In this document: positions 1 to 12,817 of the stretch, in pieces
Position numbering within the stretch: the stretch's first letter is position 1
How the letters are laid out: the number at the start of each line of letters is the position of its first letter
NCBI GenBank assembly: GCA_963556145.1
Contig: OY744465.1
Location: 4,030,001-4,094,000 of the forward strand
Length of the DNA: 64,000 nt
Direction: 5' to 3'
From: Hygrocybe punicea
Taxonomy: Eukaryota > Basidiomycota > Agaricomycetes > Agaricales > Hygrophoraceae
Made by a program: the position numbers and the translations under genes
The notes under the pieces: generated by a model
Database searches by the model: none
What the model was told of the DNA's origin: nothing
Seen by the model: the letters and a program-made list of their open reading frames with translations, nothing else

Positions 1-2
1 CA

Positions 3-1418
3 AACTCTCAGGATACAACGCTCCGAGGGAACATACAGGAAGGGATCAAAGTCGTGGAATTCCCCCATTACCAGGTATTTGTGCTATCGAGTATTGCTGC
101 GGACCCGTAGGCCAAGTAGCTGACTGCTGGGAAAGTTGTCAGTTTATCTGTCCTCCTTATTGTCTCTGCTCATGGCCACTATGCTTGGTCTCTTGGACGA
201 TATCTTTGATATTCGGTGGCGCCACAAGGTGCCCATACCGATTATGGCCTCGATTCCGCTCCTCATGGTTTATTATGCTGATCGCGGAAACACCCATGTT
301 GTGGTGCCTATTCCACTTCGCCCCATTTTTGGAACTCTCGTGAACCTAGGTGGGCACCAATATCCTTTCAACACCTTATTGCATTTGGGCCCTATTTCAC
401 ATTCTACTACACAAATGTTCCCCCAGGCCCGCTATACTACCTGTACATGTCATTACTGTCCACGTTCACTACCAACAGCATCAATATCCTTGCGGGAATC
501 AACGGCTCCGAAGTCAGCCAAGCCATCATCATCGGCCTCTCAGTTGTTCTCAACGATTTTCTGTACCTCCCTTGGCCCGTCGACTTCCACATACCCTTGC
601 ACCTTCTTGGAGGCAAGGAGGTAGACGTCGGTGGGGTGTGGAGAGCTGGGATGGCACATGGAAGCCAAGTACTCGTTGAAAGACACCTGTTCAGCCTGTA
701 TTTTATGCTTCCACTGGTGTGTATTTGCGTAGGCTTTATGTATCATAACTGGTATGTTTGCCTATTCATCATCTCGATTTTATATCAATGTCAATTATGT
801 AGGTATCCAGCGCGTGTTTTCCCCGGGGATACGCTATGTTATGTTACAGGAATGGCTTTTTCAGTTGTGGGCATTCAAGCGCATTTCTCAAAAACGCTTC
901 TTTTATTTTTCATTCCACAAATATTCAACTTTGTCTTGTCGTGTCCTCAACTCTTCGGACTCGTGCCTTGTCCCAGACACCGAGTACCAAGGTGTGCAGA
1001 TGCCGGTCGGTTCTTCCTCCCCGAGACTTTAATTTAAAATATCTATGTTTGTAGATTTGACCCTGACTCTAATCTCCTCCACCCGTCAAAGGTGTTGTTC
1101 CTGAAGCCACCCTCGAAGCTCACGACATTTGTACTCCGGATGATGTCTGCTCTAGGACTTACAGACCTCACCACGCATCCCAGGACTGGCTCTATTCTAG
1201 AAGCAACTAATCTGACCATTCTTAATTTCTTCCTCTTGCGATTGGGCCCTATGAATGAAAAATGCCTGGTTCAGGTGTTGATATGTTCTCAGGTGCATGC
1301 TTCTATCCTACTCTCTATTTTTTCTGTCACTTACTGTTTTCAGATTGCTGGGAGCGCTGTTGCATTCTTTGTAAGATATGGGCTGGCCGGACTGGTCTAT
1401 GATGGCGATAGAAGGTAG
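3..1418 (+). CDS. ALG7: UDP-GlcNAc:dolichyl-phosphate GlcNAc-1-phosphate transferase, 5' truncated
   Basis: First enzyme of N-glycan precursor synthesis: a multi-span ER membrane protein that moves GlcNAc-1-phosphate from UDP-GlcNAc to dolichyl phosphate. The start lies left of the window. Exons by splice signal and phase: <3-74, 136-349, 427-751, 803-991, 1055-1292, 1344-1418, giving 370 codons. Family marks seen are the acidic motif LLDDIFDIRWRHK in exon 2, the YHNWYPARVFPGDT segment across the exon 3/4 join, QAHFSKTLLLFFIPQ, the PCPRHRVPR loop and the C-terminal RYGLAGLVYDGDRR just before the stop. All introns are 50-77 bp. The next gene-like sequence to the right is transposon debris, so the gene sits at the edge of the repeat block. 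Identity is sure; individual splice sites are inferred. Confidence 0.93.
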
Positions 1419-1518
1419 TGAATAGGATAAACGGCCATTGTGTGTGATAAGGATATGGTTCTTGATCCTTAACCATATGGTATCCCACTGGGACCCCAGA
1501 AAAAGGAACTCTTCATAT

Positions 1519-2125
1519 CACAGGAGATGGATGAGGATTTTTTGCGATCAAATAATACACAGATATTCAGTCACATTTTGAAACTATTTGTGTTGTTATC
1601 TCACTTGTGAAAATATTGCAGAAAATAATATTATCTAAAAGTGGTATTCATCCAGAAAATAGTGCATCAATTATTTAGGCCTTTATTGTCTTCATTATTG
1701 TGAACATGTATTCATAAAAGAGAAAATGAGTCAAATATTTAGGATTTCTAGACCGATATTATTGTGAGGGCAGAATTTTAGACTATTTGGTCTCCAGATA
1801 ATCAGGACCTGGCTTGTGCCTGAATTATCTCAAGACCAAATATCTTGAAGATCTGCCTGACAATAAGATCCACAGATATCTGGCCAGAAAATCTAAATAT
1901 TTGGGTCTTTTTTTCTGAATACATGTACACAATAATGAAAACAAGAAAGATATAAATAATTGTATTTTCTGTATTCACTATTTTCTGTATGAATACCGCA
2001 TTTAGATAACATTATTTTCTACAATATTTTCACAAGTGAGATAACAATGCAAATAGATTAATTAAAAATATGACTGGATATTTGCATAATATTTGATCAC
2101 AAAAAATCCTCATCCATCTCCTGTG
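1519..2125. mobile_element. Foldback DNA element with arms of about 200 bp
   Basis: The ends are inverted copies: CACAGGAGATGGATGAGG at 1519 is matched by its reverse complement ending at 2125. The inverted match continues, with small gaps, for about 200 bp on each side; an example is TCACTTGTGAAAATATT near 1602 against its complement near 2025. A smaller inverted pair lies in the centre, around 1755-1880. No reading frame is present. The flanks both show TAT, which could be a 3-bp target duplication but may be chance. This is a non-autonomous MITE-like element; its superfamily is not clear from the ends. Confidence 0.75.
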
Positions 2126-3020
2126 TATATGCTGTATACTACCTAGCTCCCTACTACCACTACTAATGAATCATGCAGCCTTTGTTGCATTGGTATGTTC
2201 AGATGATGTAATGAATAACAGGTGCCATGTTGCTAACTTCCAGACATTACAGTGTATCTACCTACTCATCCTCAACATTCAAGTCAGCAGCATCCTCCCT
2301 GGCCACTCCACCATTGTGGTCAGCCCAGATATCCTCATTGCTGCCCATTGTCTGGACCTGGTGGTCAGACCTTCTTTGGTTGATTTTCAGAGGCCATTGT
2401 AAGTAATACTAATAAAGCAACATAAAATTTTAGCTCAAAACCTTTTTATTGCTCCTTTGGGCATTTTCGTTGCTTAAAAGGCAGGCAGTCACACATCACA
2501 TGATGCCCATTGATAATTCTTGGGAAACTGGGCCCTGTCACACTGCAAGTTCAATTGCCACCATACATTTGACTACAGTATTCCAACTTCAACTAGATCC
2601 AAATGCAACCCTAAGAAATTAGGCATGAGACAGTCAGTACTAACAACTGAAAAATCAGCAAAATCAGCAGCAAAACCCTCAACCTCAACCTTTGTAGAAC
2701 TAAATATTGACAATATAATCTCAGTGCAAGAACAATATGCAGCTAATGTATTTAGTGTTACCTACATATTGACAATATAATCTAGTTGAAGTCAATAAGA
2801 GGTAAAAGAAAATAAGGGAACAAGTGGCTGACCTCAGTGCGAGAACAATATGCAGCTGAGGTCTCTACGCTACGAGAACTAACTTATATACCTTAACAAA
2901 GGGTAAGGTAAGAAAGGAGACTGAAAAAGGTAAATCTAATCTAATCTAATCTAGCGGTTATCTAATCATTGTTGATTCGGTACTTATAGCCGGTTTGTCA
3001 TTCAACAACCTTATCATCAA
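2126..3020. other. Gene-free stretch, AT-rich, with a short CTAAT microsatellite
   Basis: No reading frame here looks coding. Around 2936-2955 is a short (CTAAT)n run. A phrase near 2705-2770, TAATATTGACAATATAATCT-like, occurs twice about 65 bp apart. I see nothing else that can be named. Confidence 0.5.
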
Positions 3021-3029
3021 GCCAAACAC

Positions 3030-3911
3030 CATGCCACACTAAGTCAAGTGGTGGACCCAGCCACAAGAAAAACAACCACAGCAACCAAACTCACAATGAA
3101 GAGTCCAGACAGGAGCAAGAGGATGAAGCAATCTCAGGATTCTCAGCAGAGCAGGCCAGAAAGCACCTACCCACTGAGTTCCTGTTTCTAAAAAACATGA
3201 ACCTTGAACCTATGAACCTATCAGGTATGCTACTACATATTGCTGCTTTGGATGAAATGACAACCATCCACAAGGTCAGCAAAACTATCAAAGCAATAGC
3301 AACAACTTTATGAGACATAGACCTGGAATCCAAGGCAGTCACCTTCTTTGAGTTAGCCATAAACAAAATTGAATCAAAACTGGACACGTTAAATCCCATC
3401 TCCATTCCTGCAGGGGATACACTGGGAAACAATATTTTCCAAACAGAGCACAAAAGATAACCAAACACACTGAATACACACTAGGCCCCACAACAGACCA
3501 CCTTAAACAACTATCTGAAGAACTATCAAAATCCACCTCCACCATTGAAATATCCTACATCATTGTACAAAGATGCCCTACTCAAACACTCAGAAAAAAC
3601 CTGTGCACCAGCTATGGATCCAACAGCAAATGCCAGGGAAGCCTTATGCACCCAACAAATACTTATCGACACCAATGCAACTTACAGTAAAGAACTCACA
3701 AAGCTAAGCCTAGCCTTACTAACTGAGAAAGCTAATACTATACTACAGGCTATTGGAGCTCCAGAAGGTAGCATAATCAGAGGTGTCTCCAAACTACAAG
3801 AAGGTGGCCTGCTACTTGAAGCAAATTCAGACAAACTCCCCAAATGGCTTAGAGCTAATACACATCAAGCAAACTTCATAAGCAACTTTGGACTGGTATG
3901 TATGCAACCAT
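3030..3911 (+). pseudogene. Gag-like ORF1 remnant of a non-LTR retrotransposon
   Basis: A frame open from about 3030 is broken by stops near 3312 and 3460 and resumes through 3545-3911. The later part carries a pattern I know from basidiomycete LINE ORF1/gag-like proteins: REALCTQQILIDT, then a KLSLALLTEKAN helix, then the block SKLQEGGLLLEANSDKLPKW. That block matches the usual sensitive spot where these proteins read GG-hydrophobic-E-x-(N/D)S. There is no reverse transcriptase downstream, so this is a 5' fragment. The broken frame shows it is inactive. Assignment rests on remembered motifs and not on a search. Confidence 0.55.
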
Positions 3912-6480
3912 AGCCTACTTTGTACTGCTAACATCTGACCTAGAATCTGCAGACAACCTGAGAAATTGAAGGAAAAAAAAGACCTCCAACATGACTCAAT
4001 AGCAATGGCAACCTGGATCATGCCTAAAACCAAAAAAAAACACCAAACCAAACCTGCACACAATTGCATGAGATGAAGGTCACAAAGACAATGGTTTAAA
4101 ACTTAAGTGTAGTTCTGTAGACAAAGAGGAACCATTTTTCAGGATGTACCAAACACTATTTATATGAGGAATTGAAGGAATTGAAATTGAAGAATAATAT
4201 GAAAAAAATGGAATGTTTTGGATATACTCAGGGTGTAAGGACATGAAATGGTTTATGAGACACATTTTGAAAAACTATAGACATGAAATGATTAGTAATT
4301 GTGATGAAGATAGCAATAAGAATCAAATTTAGCTACATGTGGTGAGGTGAGGCTGATAAGGAAGAACAATATAGTCAGCTTTGAGGATATGGAAGTGATA
4401 TAATCAACATAGGAGGGTGTTGATGACCGATAGTTGGTCTCAAAGTGTTCCGCAGTATCACATGTATTTTCTGAGGTATCACAAGATGTCACATGATGTC
4501 ATGAAGGGTGTTGCAATGTGTTGTGAGATCATCAAAGGTATTGAAGGTGCCAGATATCACGCAAGTGTTTGGATTGTTGTAGAAGTCATATACTGTCCAA
4601 TATCAATTATTCCATGCATAGCTGCATATCAACTCTCCTCCTCACTGAAATCTTGATTGTACTCAGTCAATTCATGTGGTGTGGGAAGATCATGTGTTAT
4701 TCCATTCATAAGCATGACATGTCACATTTCTGTTGAAACCAACCTTCAATCTTCTCTTCCACCATCAACAACAACACTGCTCCTTGGACATGATGTCTCT
4801 GGCTGCAGTTGCACTCACTGAAGTTGAACACATCGTACTCACACTGCCACCACCAACTGTGAATAGGGTGGAACTGGTGGAGTAGGGGAAACAGGTGAAG
4901 GAGACAGTGGTAAGTCACATTTACATTATTGTGTGAGCAGTTGCTAACACATTCATGAGACAACCTTTCTGCAGTTATGGACACTGTCAAAGATCTCAGC
5001 AGATTACCATTGGGGAGGGAACTGGTAACAAGGGCTGTAGTAGTACTAGATAGAATCAACAATGAGGGGGCACTTGGATGGGGAGGATGGACTCTGTTTC
5101 CATGGCTGTTCACAGAGCAGTAGAAGTGACTCAAGGAAATCACTCCATTGCAACAACAAGCTGAAGCAGTGGCAAGACAACTGGTGATCAAAGAAGAACA
5201 ACACTGCAAAGCCAAGGAGGATGCACAAGAGATGGCCCAATGTGAAGAAGAGGTGGCTGCACAGGATCAAGAAAAACAATGGTGACTTGAGGAAGTGTTT
5301 GTGAGGTATCAATGCAAGGAAATCAGGATGGCCAAACTTCAAGTGGAAACTATGTCAATCAAACAGGAACTTGGTGTTGACAAAGAAGAAAGAAAGAGGG
5401 AGGAAGAGGCCCATGCATTGGGAGAGGAGATGGACTACATGCACAAAAAATGCAAAAGAACTGGGTTTGAAGGATCATTCAGGGAGGTCAAGGGCAAGGT
5501 AAGTGGTCCAAAAATGATCCAGCTACTGTCACTAACATATTTGACAATACTTTTTAGTGTGATTGATGTCATGCCAAGGCCAGAAATGTCAAATGTGCAT
5601 ATGAAAACTCAGATCCATGCTCCAAAATGATGTCACAACATGTGACAAGGTTGTTACTAGGATGGGTGATGAGAGCCAGGCAGACAAAGTGGGGGAGGTT
5701 CACAGGAAAGATGATGTTACTGCTGAGGATCCAGAAGAAGATGAAGAAACTGGATTTGAAGGAAAAGGGGCACAAAGAGATTGAGGGCCTTCATTGAAGT
5801 AAGTCCAGCTTATTTCAATAATGTACCATCAGACTAACGATATGGAAAGCCTATGCCAGAAATAATCATTGCAAGGTGGATTCATGTTGTAGAGGTAGAT
5901 GAGCTCTTGGGCATGGAAATCCTCTTTATCCTTCATTTCACCAGATTCCCCATTTGTTCTATAATTTGTATGTAGTGGCTTTTGTAAATAGTCACAAACA
6001 AGAAGAGTTTGGGGTTTTTACCCCAACGACAATGAACTTGCACATCAAATCTGCACCTACCCAGGCCACATTCACCACAATGTCATCTGTCTTGTTCTCA
6101 CTGATCATATAAATGTGCTAACAGTCTTGTTTAGCACATTTTGTTGACATCCCCCACATAATGCCATTCATGTTGACTCCATCTTCCACCCCAAAATGGT
6201 GAACTTGATTATATATTGCCCCTACCATAATTTGCACTGACTTTATTGTTTTCTGCCACTAGATCTGTTAAAACTGCAAAAAAAGTGGACATCCCTCCAT
6301 CTCCTACCTTGAGTATAGATTGGTATGTTTTCAGCCTCTCATCTTCACACTTATTTCCACTGCTCTCAGGTGGCCAAAAGAAATCAGCAAAGTGCAAGGC
6401 ACAGACAATCACCATTTGTTCAGACTCCAAGATGTTTGCTGTTCTCATTCTCATATCACCTTCTGACTAACATTATGTTT
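3912..6480. other. Degraded repeat DNA with one charged coiled-coil-like frame
   Basis: No gene can be supported. The only notable frame runs over about 5150-5520 on the plus strand. It is rich in E, K, Q and A (for example KEERKREEEAHALGEEM) and would form a coiled coil, but it has no clear start and a stop at about 5288. Around 5626-5790 another short basic frame follows. A small interspersed repeat, listed separately, sits at 5889-6078. Confidence 0.4.
5889..6078 (+). repeat. Short interspersed repeat, copy 1 (190 bp)
   Basis: It shares its start (GTAGAG), an internal palindromic TTTGGGGTTTTTACCCCAA, the line AACTTGCACATCAAATCTGC and the end CATTCACCAC with the copy at 27511-27751. The flanks CATGTT and AATGTC are loosely alike, as an old target duplication could be. 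There is no reading frame. It could be a SINE or a MITE. Confidence 0.6.
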
Positions 6481-6489
6481 ATTTATTAG

Positions 6490-8105
6490 CAAAGTGGTTG
6501 AGATGTCAACTCTTCCTGCAAAAAAAATCCGGACTTCTCATGGCCCTACTCCAGGTTCTATAGCATATGAGAAGCTTCCAGTGGTGTCTATTTTTTTAGT
6601 ATCTTTTACATATCATTTGTTTGTTAGCTTACTTCCATCCTCACAGGGCCAAAGTCGATGCTGAATTGCTTGGAAATAATCTTGCTGTCTCTTTTGGCAG
6701 TGATGTCAAAGCCAAGCTATCCAGTGGGGAGGATATTTCAAGGTTTGATATGTCTCTAGGCAACTAGCATCTTACCATTCTATTTATAGGTTCCCCACCA
6801 AGAAAGGCAAGTCTGTAAGTGTGAAAGGCACATCTACACTTAGCAAGCACAAGTGTGCAGTTCCAGTTGATATACCAACTGCAACCACAGTGGTTCCTCT
6901 CATGTATGTGCTCATCTGACTTGCTTTACTGAAAACAGACCAGATTTATTAGTCCTGGGCCCATTGCTGAGTGCAGTCAAACCATGCCATTCCCTGTGAA
7001 ACCCTGTTCTAGGTAATTTGCCTTGTGATTTGCTATTCCACTGTCTCATATACTACAGCAGGATGAAGGTTTTGTCTGAAAAAACTCACATTTTAGAAGA
7101 GCAGTCAGTCCTTGGTGTTCAATCTTGGGTGATCCTGATACCACTTATTACAGGTGCTTGCATCTGGCCTTAGAAGCTCATAAACAGCCTGTTGAGTCCT
7201 CAGGTGTTGCTGTGGATGCCAATGAAGTCACTTTTCCCTCATCTTTGCCTGATAAATCTATGTAATGTCTTTTGCATTTTTGATTTGTTTTTGTATCACA
7301 GACAGGTTTTTCCCTTAGTGCTGAGGAAGGGGTTGACCCCTCTTCACCTGTGGCTTCAATGCCAAGTCCTGATATCAAGGTTGAAGACTCCAAATTGTAT
7401 AGATTGATATGAGCATTTATTCACTGCTGGTACAGGCCCAGTATCCAAGTCACTGCCATGGGTGTTGATACCATTGTCTCTGATAGTGTTTCAATTGGGT
7501 CCCCACTGTGAGTGTAATTTATCAGTATGATCTGCTGTTGCTCACCATTTGTGCTGTGGTATCAGGAATGGTGGCAATTCTTCCAATTTATCAGAGGTGC
7601 CAGTCAGCGATGTTGAAGGGGAGGACAATGAAGACCCTAGCCTAGCAGTGATGCACAGGGATATCCAGGATCCTGACTTGTACAAGATTTATGGAAAAAT
7701 CCCCACTCTCAAGTCAGTTTCAGTTTGGGTCTGTTGATATCTGAAATGTATTTATTGTCATTAGCTGCTTCTGTGACACCCAACCATTTACAGTCAATGG
7801 TGAATTTGAATCCCCTCAGGTGTCTTTCTCAAGTCTTATCAAGGTTCTCTCCAACTCAACTATCAGGTATGCATGCCTTTTTTTGTCTGTGATATACTCA
7901 GGCTTGGTTCACTTTAAATTTAGTTCTGTATTACAGGGTCTTGTCTTTGTTTGTTCTGGCTGCTTTGTCAACAGTAGTCACATAGATCTGAAGCATCACA
8001 CCATAGAATCACATCGCATGAAGATTTTCAGTCAGAACACAAATGTGGTTGGCATTATGCTGGGCCTGGCAATGGAATGTTTTCTGGTGATGAAGTGCTC
8101 TTGAG
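6490..8105 (+). pseudogene. Unrecognised multi-exon gene or gene remnant
   Basis: At least nine short stretches read like protein and are separated by 45-70 bp gaps with GT...AG borders. Examples are KIRTSHGPTPGSIAYEKLP (about 6520-6585), GNNLAVSFGSDVKAKLSSGE (6670-6735), TGFSLSAEEGVDPSSPVASM (7300-7370), SDVEGEDNEDPSLAVMHRDI (7602-7660), FTVNGEFESPQVSFSSLIKV (7790-7850) and VCSGCFVNSSHIDLKHHTIE (7950-8010). The fragment VVGIMLG near 8047 ends the readable part. I do not know the family. No start codon context or polyA site could be fixed and some joins are out of phase, so it may be decayed. It lies between repeats, so it could be element-borne. Confidence 0.4.
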
Positions 8106-8217
8106 GTTCTCAGGCTGCACCCTATCTGATTCATAAAATTTAAATTGTGTGATTTGCCCAAGAGATGCACCATGACACTTCTGTCCAGGGCAAGTTATTC
8201 AATTTTCACATCATCAA

Positions 8218-9778
8218 TAGTGTTTTAAAGTCCAGTCCATAGGACCAGGAAAAAACCAGAATCAGACTGGACCCAACTGCTAAAAAACCAGACCACCAGT
8301 TGTGGTTGTGCCCCATTTTGGGTGGTTGCTGGTTGTGATTTCCTGATTTGGCCACTACTTATGCAACCAAGTAAAAACCGGCTGGACTTCACAATTTCAT
8401 TTAACCACAACACAAATGCAAGACAACCATGAATAAAGCACAAGTGATGAGATCAAGGAGCAGCAGGGGGTACACTAATCCCCCACTGTAAAAATGTATG
8501 TTTTATTACTTTGTATGTATTTTTTATTTTTTATTTTTTACTGATTCATCACTAATGCGACCACAACCACAACCAATACTGTACAGTGTTCAATGGCTCC
8601 TTTGAACACTACGAGTCCTTTGAACACTCTAATACAATTGATTCTGTACTGATTTCTACTGCTAAAAGTGTTCAAATTCCTTCAGTGCATCATCTGAACC
8701 TATTTGGGTATTGATTTTAGAACCACCAATAAAATTAGAAACTGAATATTCACAAAGGAGAGAGAAATATGATTACTCCTTTGAACACTAATGTTCTGAT
8801 CATAAAACATTCAAATATTAACAGATTTCTTTGAAAATTGGTATGAGAGGTCTTTAAATATATGAGCAACTTTTGGTCTACTCAGATTTTGTTCAAATAA
8901 TTGGCTACCTGTGGCATTTTAGGTTAATTTTTTGTGTTCAAAGGAGCCATTGAATACTGTACAGCCAGTACAACAGTGACAATGACAACCAATGCAATGT
9001 GATCACCAACCCCATATCCACCAACACCCAATGACCAACCAAGATCCAGCCCCAACAAAATGAAAGATGAGCAAGAATTGGTAGCAGGGGATGGTATGCC
9101 CACCCCCCACTGCTGGAATGATTTTTTTTCATTTCTATGCTAACCCAACCAACATGACAAATGTCACAGTCACCATCACCACCATGGCTATCACTAACAG
9201 GGCTGCCCATGTGCCTGCAACTGCCATCAACACTGCTAGCATGCCCATGTGCCAAAATGACTGCAACCACCACCACACTGCCAATGGGCTGCAATGAAAG
9301 GCGAATAGGAATGGCCACCTCAACAATGGCAGTGACAACAGCAACAGTAATGGCCAACTCAACAACACTGGTGATAATGGCAGCACCTCAACAACACCAG
9401 TGACAACACCAGCACCCTCCCAACTCACTTTGCAGACATGCACCACCACATCAATGGACATTGGTGCTGTATCTGTGAGGTATCTGGGAGAATTGTGGTG
9501 CCCAACATCACCACAATGATGAAGAGCTTGGTGATGGGGATTTGGTAGCCAGCTGTCAATAAAAGATAATATAAACATAGATAAATAACTGGTCTCAACT
9601 GGTCCTAACTGGTTAAGGACCAGTCCACACAAAGACTAGTCTGAACTGGTTCAGCAACCACAAAAAACTGCATGCAACCAGTTAGGGCAGGTCCAGTTGT
9701 AGTTGTTCAAAAAATCAAGTGCACAGCAACCGCCAAATTTGGCTAAAAAACCAGACCAAACCAGACTTTAAAACACTA
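8218..9778 (+). mobile_element. TAGTG-class element C, with subterminal CCAGT repeats and a low-complexity reading frame
   Basis: The ends are inverted: TAGTGTTTTAAAGTCCAGTC at 8218 against its near-complement ending in GACTTTAAAACACTA at 9778. Both end zones are packed with variants of ACCAGT or ACTGG (8230-8370 and 9590-9765). The interior holds an N/T/G/S-rich frame around 9150-9430, in which most codons are AAC, GGC, AAT and AGC. A TA-flanked MITE has inserted at 8584-8959. The architecture matches elements A1, A2 and B listed here. A clear 8-bp target duplication is not seen (ATCATCAA against GTCATATC), so it is old or the ends are slightly off. Confidence 0.65.
8584..8959 (+). mobile_element. 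pogo-type MITE, copy 1 (376 bp)
   Basis: It begins CAGTGTTCAATGGCTCC and ends with the near-complement GGAGCCATTGAATACTG. It is flanked on both sides by TA, the target used by Tc1/mariner-superfamily elements. It is highly similar over its whole length to copies at 29760-30142 (reverse) and 62699-63081. It has no coding capacity. The ends resemble those of the transposase-bearing element at 10416-14075. Confidence 0.85.
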
Positions 9779-10413
9779 GTCATATCTGGTTCAGTATCCA
9801 GTTTTGGTATCTCCTTTCTCACCTGGAGACAGCATAAGGTCTTCCATGCACCATTACATATGTTACTGACTAACTTGGCTGCAGTTGCCAGTGCTCTGCT
9901 GTTGCCCAGCAAATCCAGTGGCTTGTTTATTACTGTCTCAAACTTTCTGGTGACCAGTTCTCAAGCTAGGGGTCAGCTCACTGGTGGTGCATTTTATCCT
10001 GCATCACATGGATTTGAGGATAAAAGTATTACTGCTGACTCTCATTAAGGTTCTTGACAAGTCTGTTGTCAGTTCCAATATATGGTGGCTGTTCCAAGGC
10101 AGGCCACCCTTTTTCCTTCTCACATCATGACTTCCAAAACCTTTTGAGCTTTCCCCCTGTACAGGGGAGGCAACAAGGACCTTCCTCACAATGCAATGAT
10201 TGCAGTTGGATACATGTCAAGTACTTATTTTGGTGAATGTTCTGGGATGTCAATCCTTTTGTCCAATATTCAATCCATCATCTTGCTTGGTGTTACTGGT
10301 ACTCCTCTCCTTGTGAATGTCTAGGCTTTTTGCTCATAGACCTCATAATTTTTTTGGTGCCCATATCACTATATCAATTGTTCTCCCCTCAGTTATGTAG
10401 AGTGTGAAATATA
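9779..10413. other. Repeat-derived sequence without a recognisable gene
   Basis: Short frames such as 9719-10048 have no family signal and contain probable intron-like gaps. Nothing here can be named. Confidence 0.4.
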
Positions 10414-10883
10414 TACAGTAATAAATGGCTCCTTGAAATACTATGGGTCCTTGAAACACTTTCAAAATATCTCAGTTTATGTTCACCTTCTGGCCTTAAA
10501 CTTTTCATGTTATCATATTAATACTATCACACTATACGAGGTATGAATATGAAGAATGTTCAGCACAAAACAAGTGAGATATGAATTGATCATGTGATGT
10601 TATTGCCTGTTTCAGCATGTTTCAGCCTCATATGAATTTATTTTGCACTCTCATAGCTCTTGACCTGTTCTACAGTATTCAAATTGCATGCAGGGGCATT
10701 TGGATATTGCCAATTGACATTTCAAATGCCTTAGCATCACATTTTGTTCTGTTGTTGTGAAATTCCAATGGTTTTAATTATGTGACTATGATTGTGACAT
10801 ATGGCAAAGTCAGGGCATGGGGGAAGTGTATTTTGTGTCTCAACATCCAGAACAGCCATTTCTATTCAACACACACCATCACC

Positions 10884-12817
10884 ATGCCAGGACAAGCTAA
10901 ATCTGCAACCAAAAAAGCTCAAATAGAAGGTGAAGAGAAGGATGCTTTAATGGATCAGGCGATCACAGCTTATCAAGCTGAGCTGGAAAAAACCCCTTCC
11001 ACATGTAGCAAAGGCCTTCAAAAGATCTGTGAAGAGACAGAGAATCAGTACTTTGTGGAAGAGAGCAGATGAATCAAATTGAGTCATGTTACTTTGTCGA
11101 GATTGGTTCAAGGTGGCCAGAAGTTGAGTGAGGTGAATGCCAAAAAGGGGTGGTTGTTGAATGTCAAGGTGGACAAAGTGATTGAGTATACAGTCAGGGT
11201 CGCAAAGAGAGGCTTTCCAATGACTCATCAGATGTTGACAGAATGTGTGGATCAAATTTGTTGTGCATGGCTTGGAGACAACTTTCCAGCTGATGGTGTG
11301 GGTAAATGCTGGACAAACCATTTTGTGGAGAAGCATTCCAACAGGCTAGGTACTTACTGGGCCTGGCCACTGGATGGTGCTCATGCACGTGGTGTCAATC
11401 CAGCAACAAACCAAGCGTGGTTTGACCTTCTTCGCAAAATCCTCAAGACAGGTGATGATGGCAGGCCAATTGCACTAAAATGCATATGGGCCATGGATGA
11501 GACTGGATTTAAACCTGGTGGTGGGGTGTCTGAATGAGTAATTGGACCTGCTGGCCAAAAAAATGAGTACCAACAACAGGATGGCAACCATGAAAACATT
11601 ACTGTTCTTGTCATCATCGGAGCTGATGGATCAGCCCTGCAACCGGCAGTCATCCTCAAGGGAAAGGCCTACCAAATGAAATGGAAGCAGGATAATCCTG
11701 CAAATGCTTTGTCAGTTATTAATTTTCAAAGATGATATAATTTTGCTAAAATTTCAGTAAGGCTCGGATACTCACAAAAAGGCTGGATTGATGGTGAAAT
11801 CAGTACTCTTCAGATTAAGAAATTTGATGCACAAGCAAAGAAAAAAGTGAGGGGATGCACATGAGTACTCCTGGTGGATGGTCACAAGTCACATTTCACC
11901 TGCAACCTTTTGGACTATGCAAGAGCTCACAATATCCATATTCTCTGCTATCCAGCTTATGCCATGCACATTTATCAAGGTCTTGATGTTGTCTGCTTTA
12001 GTATCTTGAAGCAGATCTGGTTGGAGGAGAGGGATAGGCTTCTTTGTGAAACTGGAGTGCTCATCACCAAGTAAATTTTTTTATCAATTTATGGGAAAGC
12101 TCACCTTCAGGCACTGCAGCCTGCTCTGGTTGCTTCAGCCTTTCGAAAAACTGGGGTACACCCATTTGATGCACACAAGACATGATGGTGCCTAGTCAGG
12201 AAATGTCCTGTGAAGCCCACCTTCCACTCCAACCTGCAACTCCAATATGCATTATCACGAAGTTGGTTTGTCAGCTGATAAGATTGGACATTGCCAAGTC
12301 AGATGAGGAAGTTTCAGATGCACCAACGAACCAGACCACCACTATCTGCACAGCACTTGATGGCCTTTCAACAACATCTGCAGCTTTTCTCATTGATTCC
12401 ACCTCAATTGAATCATCATCAACGCTCCCAACATTTATTCTCCTTCCCATTTCTCCCATGTGAAAAAGTCATGAGCTCTTGGATGAGGACCCAGTTATGG
12501 AGTGTGAGCAGAAGCTGCAGAATGCTCTGCATGATGCAGAGCTTCAGAAGATGTTTTACAAAGGGCAGGTGGTGGGGTTGCACTCACATATCATTTTGCA
12601 GGGGATGTATTGTGAGTGAGTCCAGAACCAGTTGGCAACCCAGGAGAAGAAAAAGATGAAGAAAAAGAATACTACATTACTGACAGATGGCAATCCATGT
12701 CTTCTCATGGGAGATGAGTTCTTGGGCCAAGTTGAGGAACATGCACAGGCACTGCAAGCAGATGCAGCTGAAAAGGAAGCATGGAGGCAGAATCGTGTGG
12801 AATATTCTGAGGAAATG
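10884..12817 (+). pseudogene. pogo-like DDE_1 transposase, decayed
   Basis: Reads from MPGQAKSATKKAQ at 10884 through several in-frame stops (about 11070, 11535, 11863, 12072). Recognisable parts are an N-terminal CENP-B-type DNA-binding region (FPMTHQMLTECVDQI about 11215, GKCWTNHFVEKHS about 11305), the first catalytic block WAMDETGFKPGG (about 11490), the second LLVDGHKSHFTCNLLDYA (about 11868) followed by LCYPAYAMHIYQGLDVVCFS, and a lysine-rich tail with GDEFLGQVEEHAQ. The first two catalytic acids (DE, VDGH) are visible. Stops make it inactive as read, although some could lie in introns. Element A1 replaces the C-terminus. Confidence 0.75.

Noticed and set aside
8938..9632. Minus-strand V/H/W-rich frames of up to 165 codons
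   Set aside because: They are the complement of the N/T/G-rich tract in element C and have no family signal.
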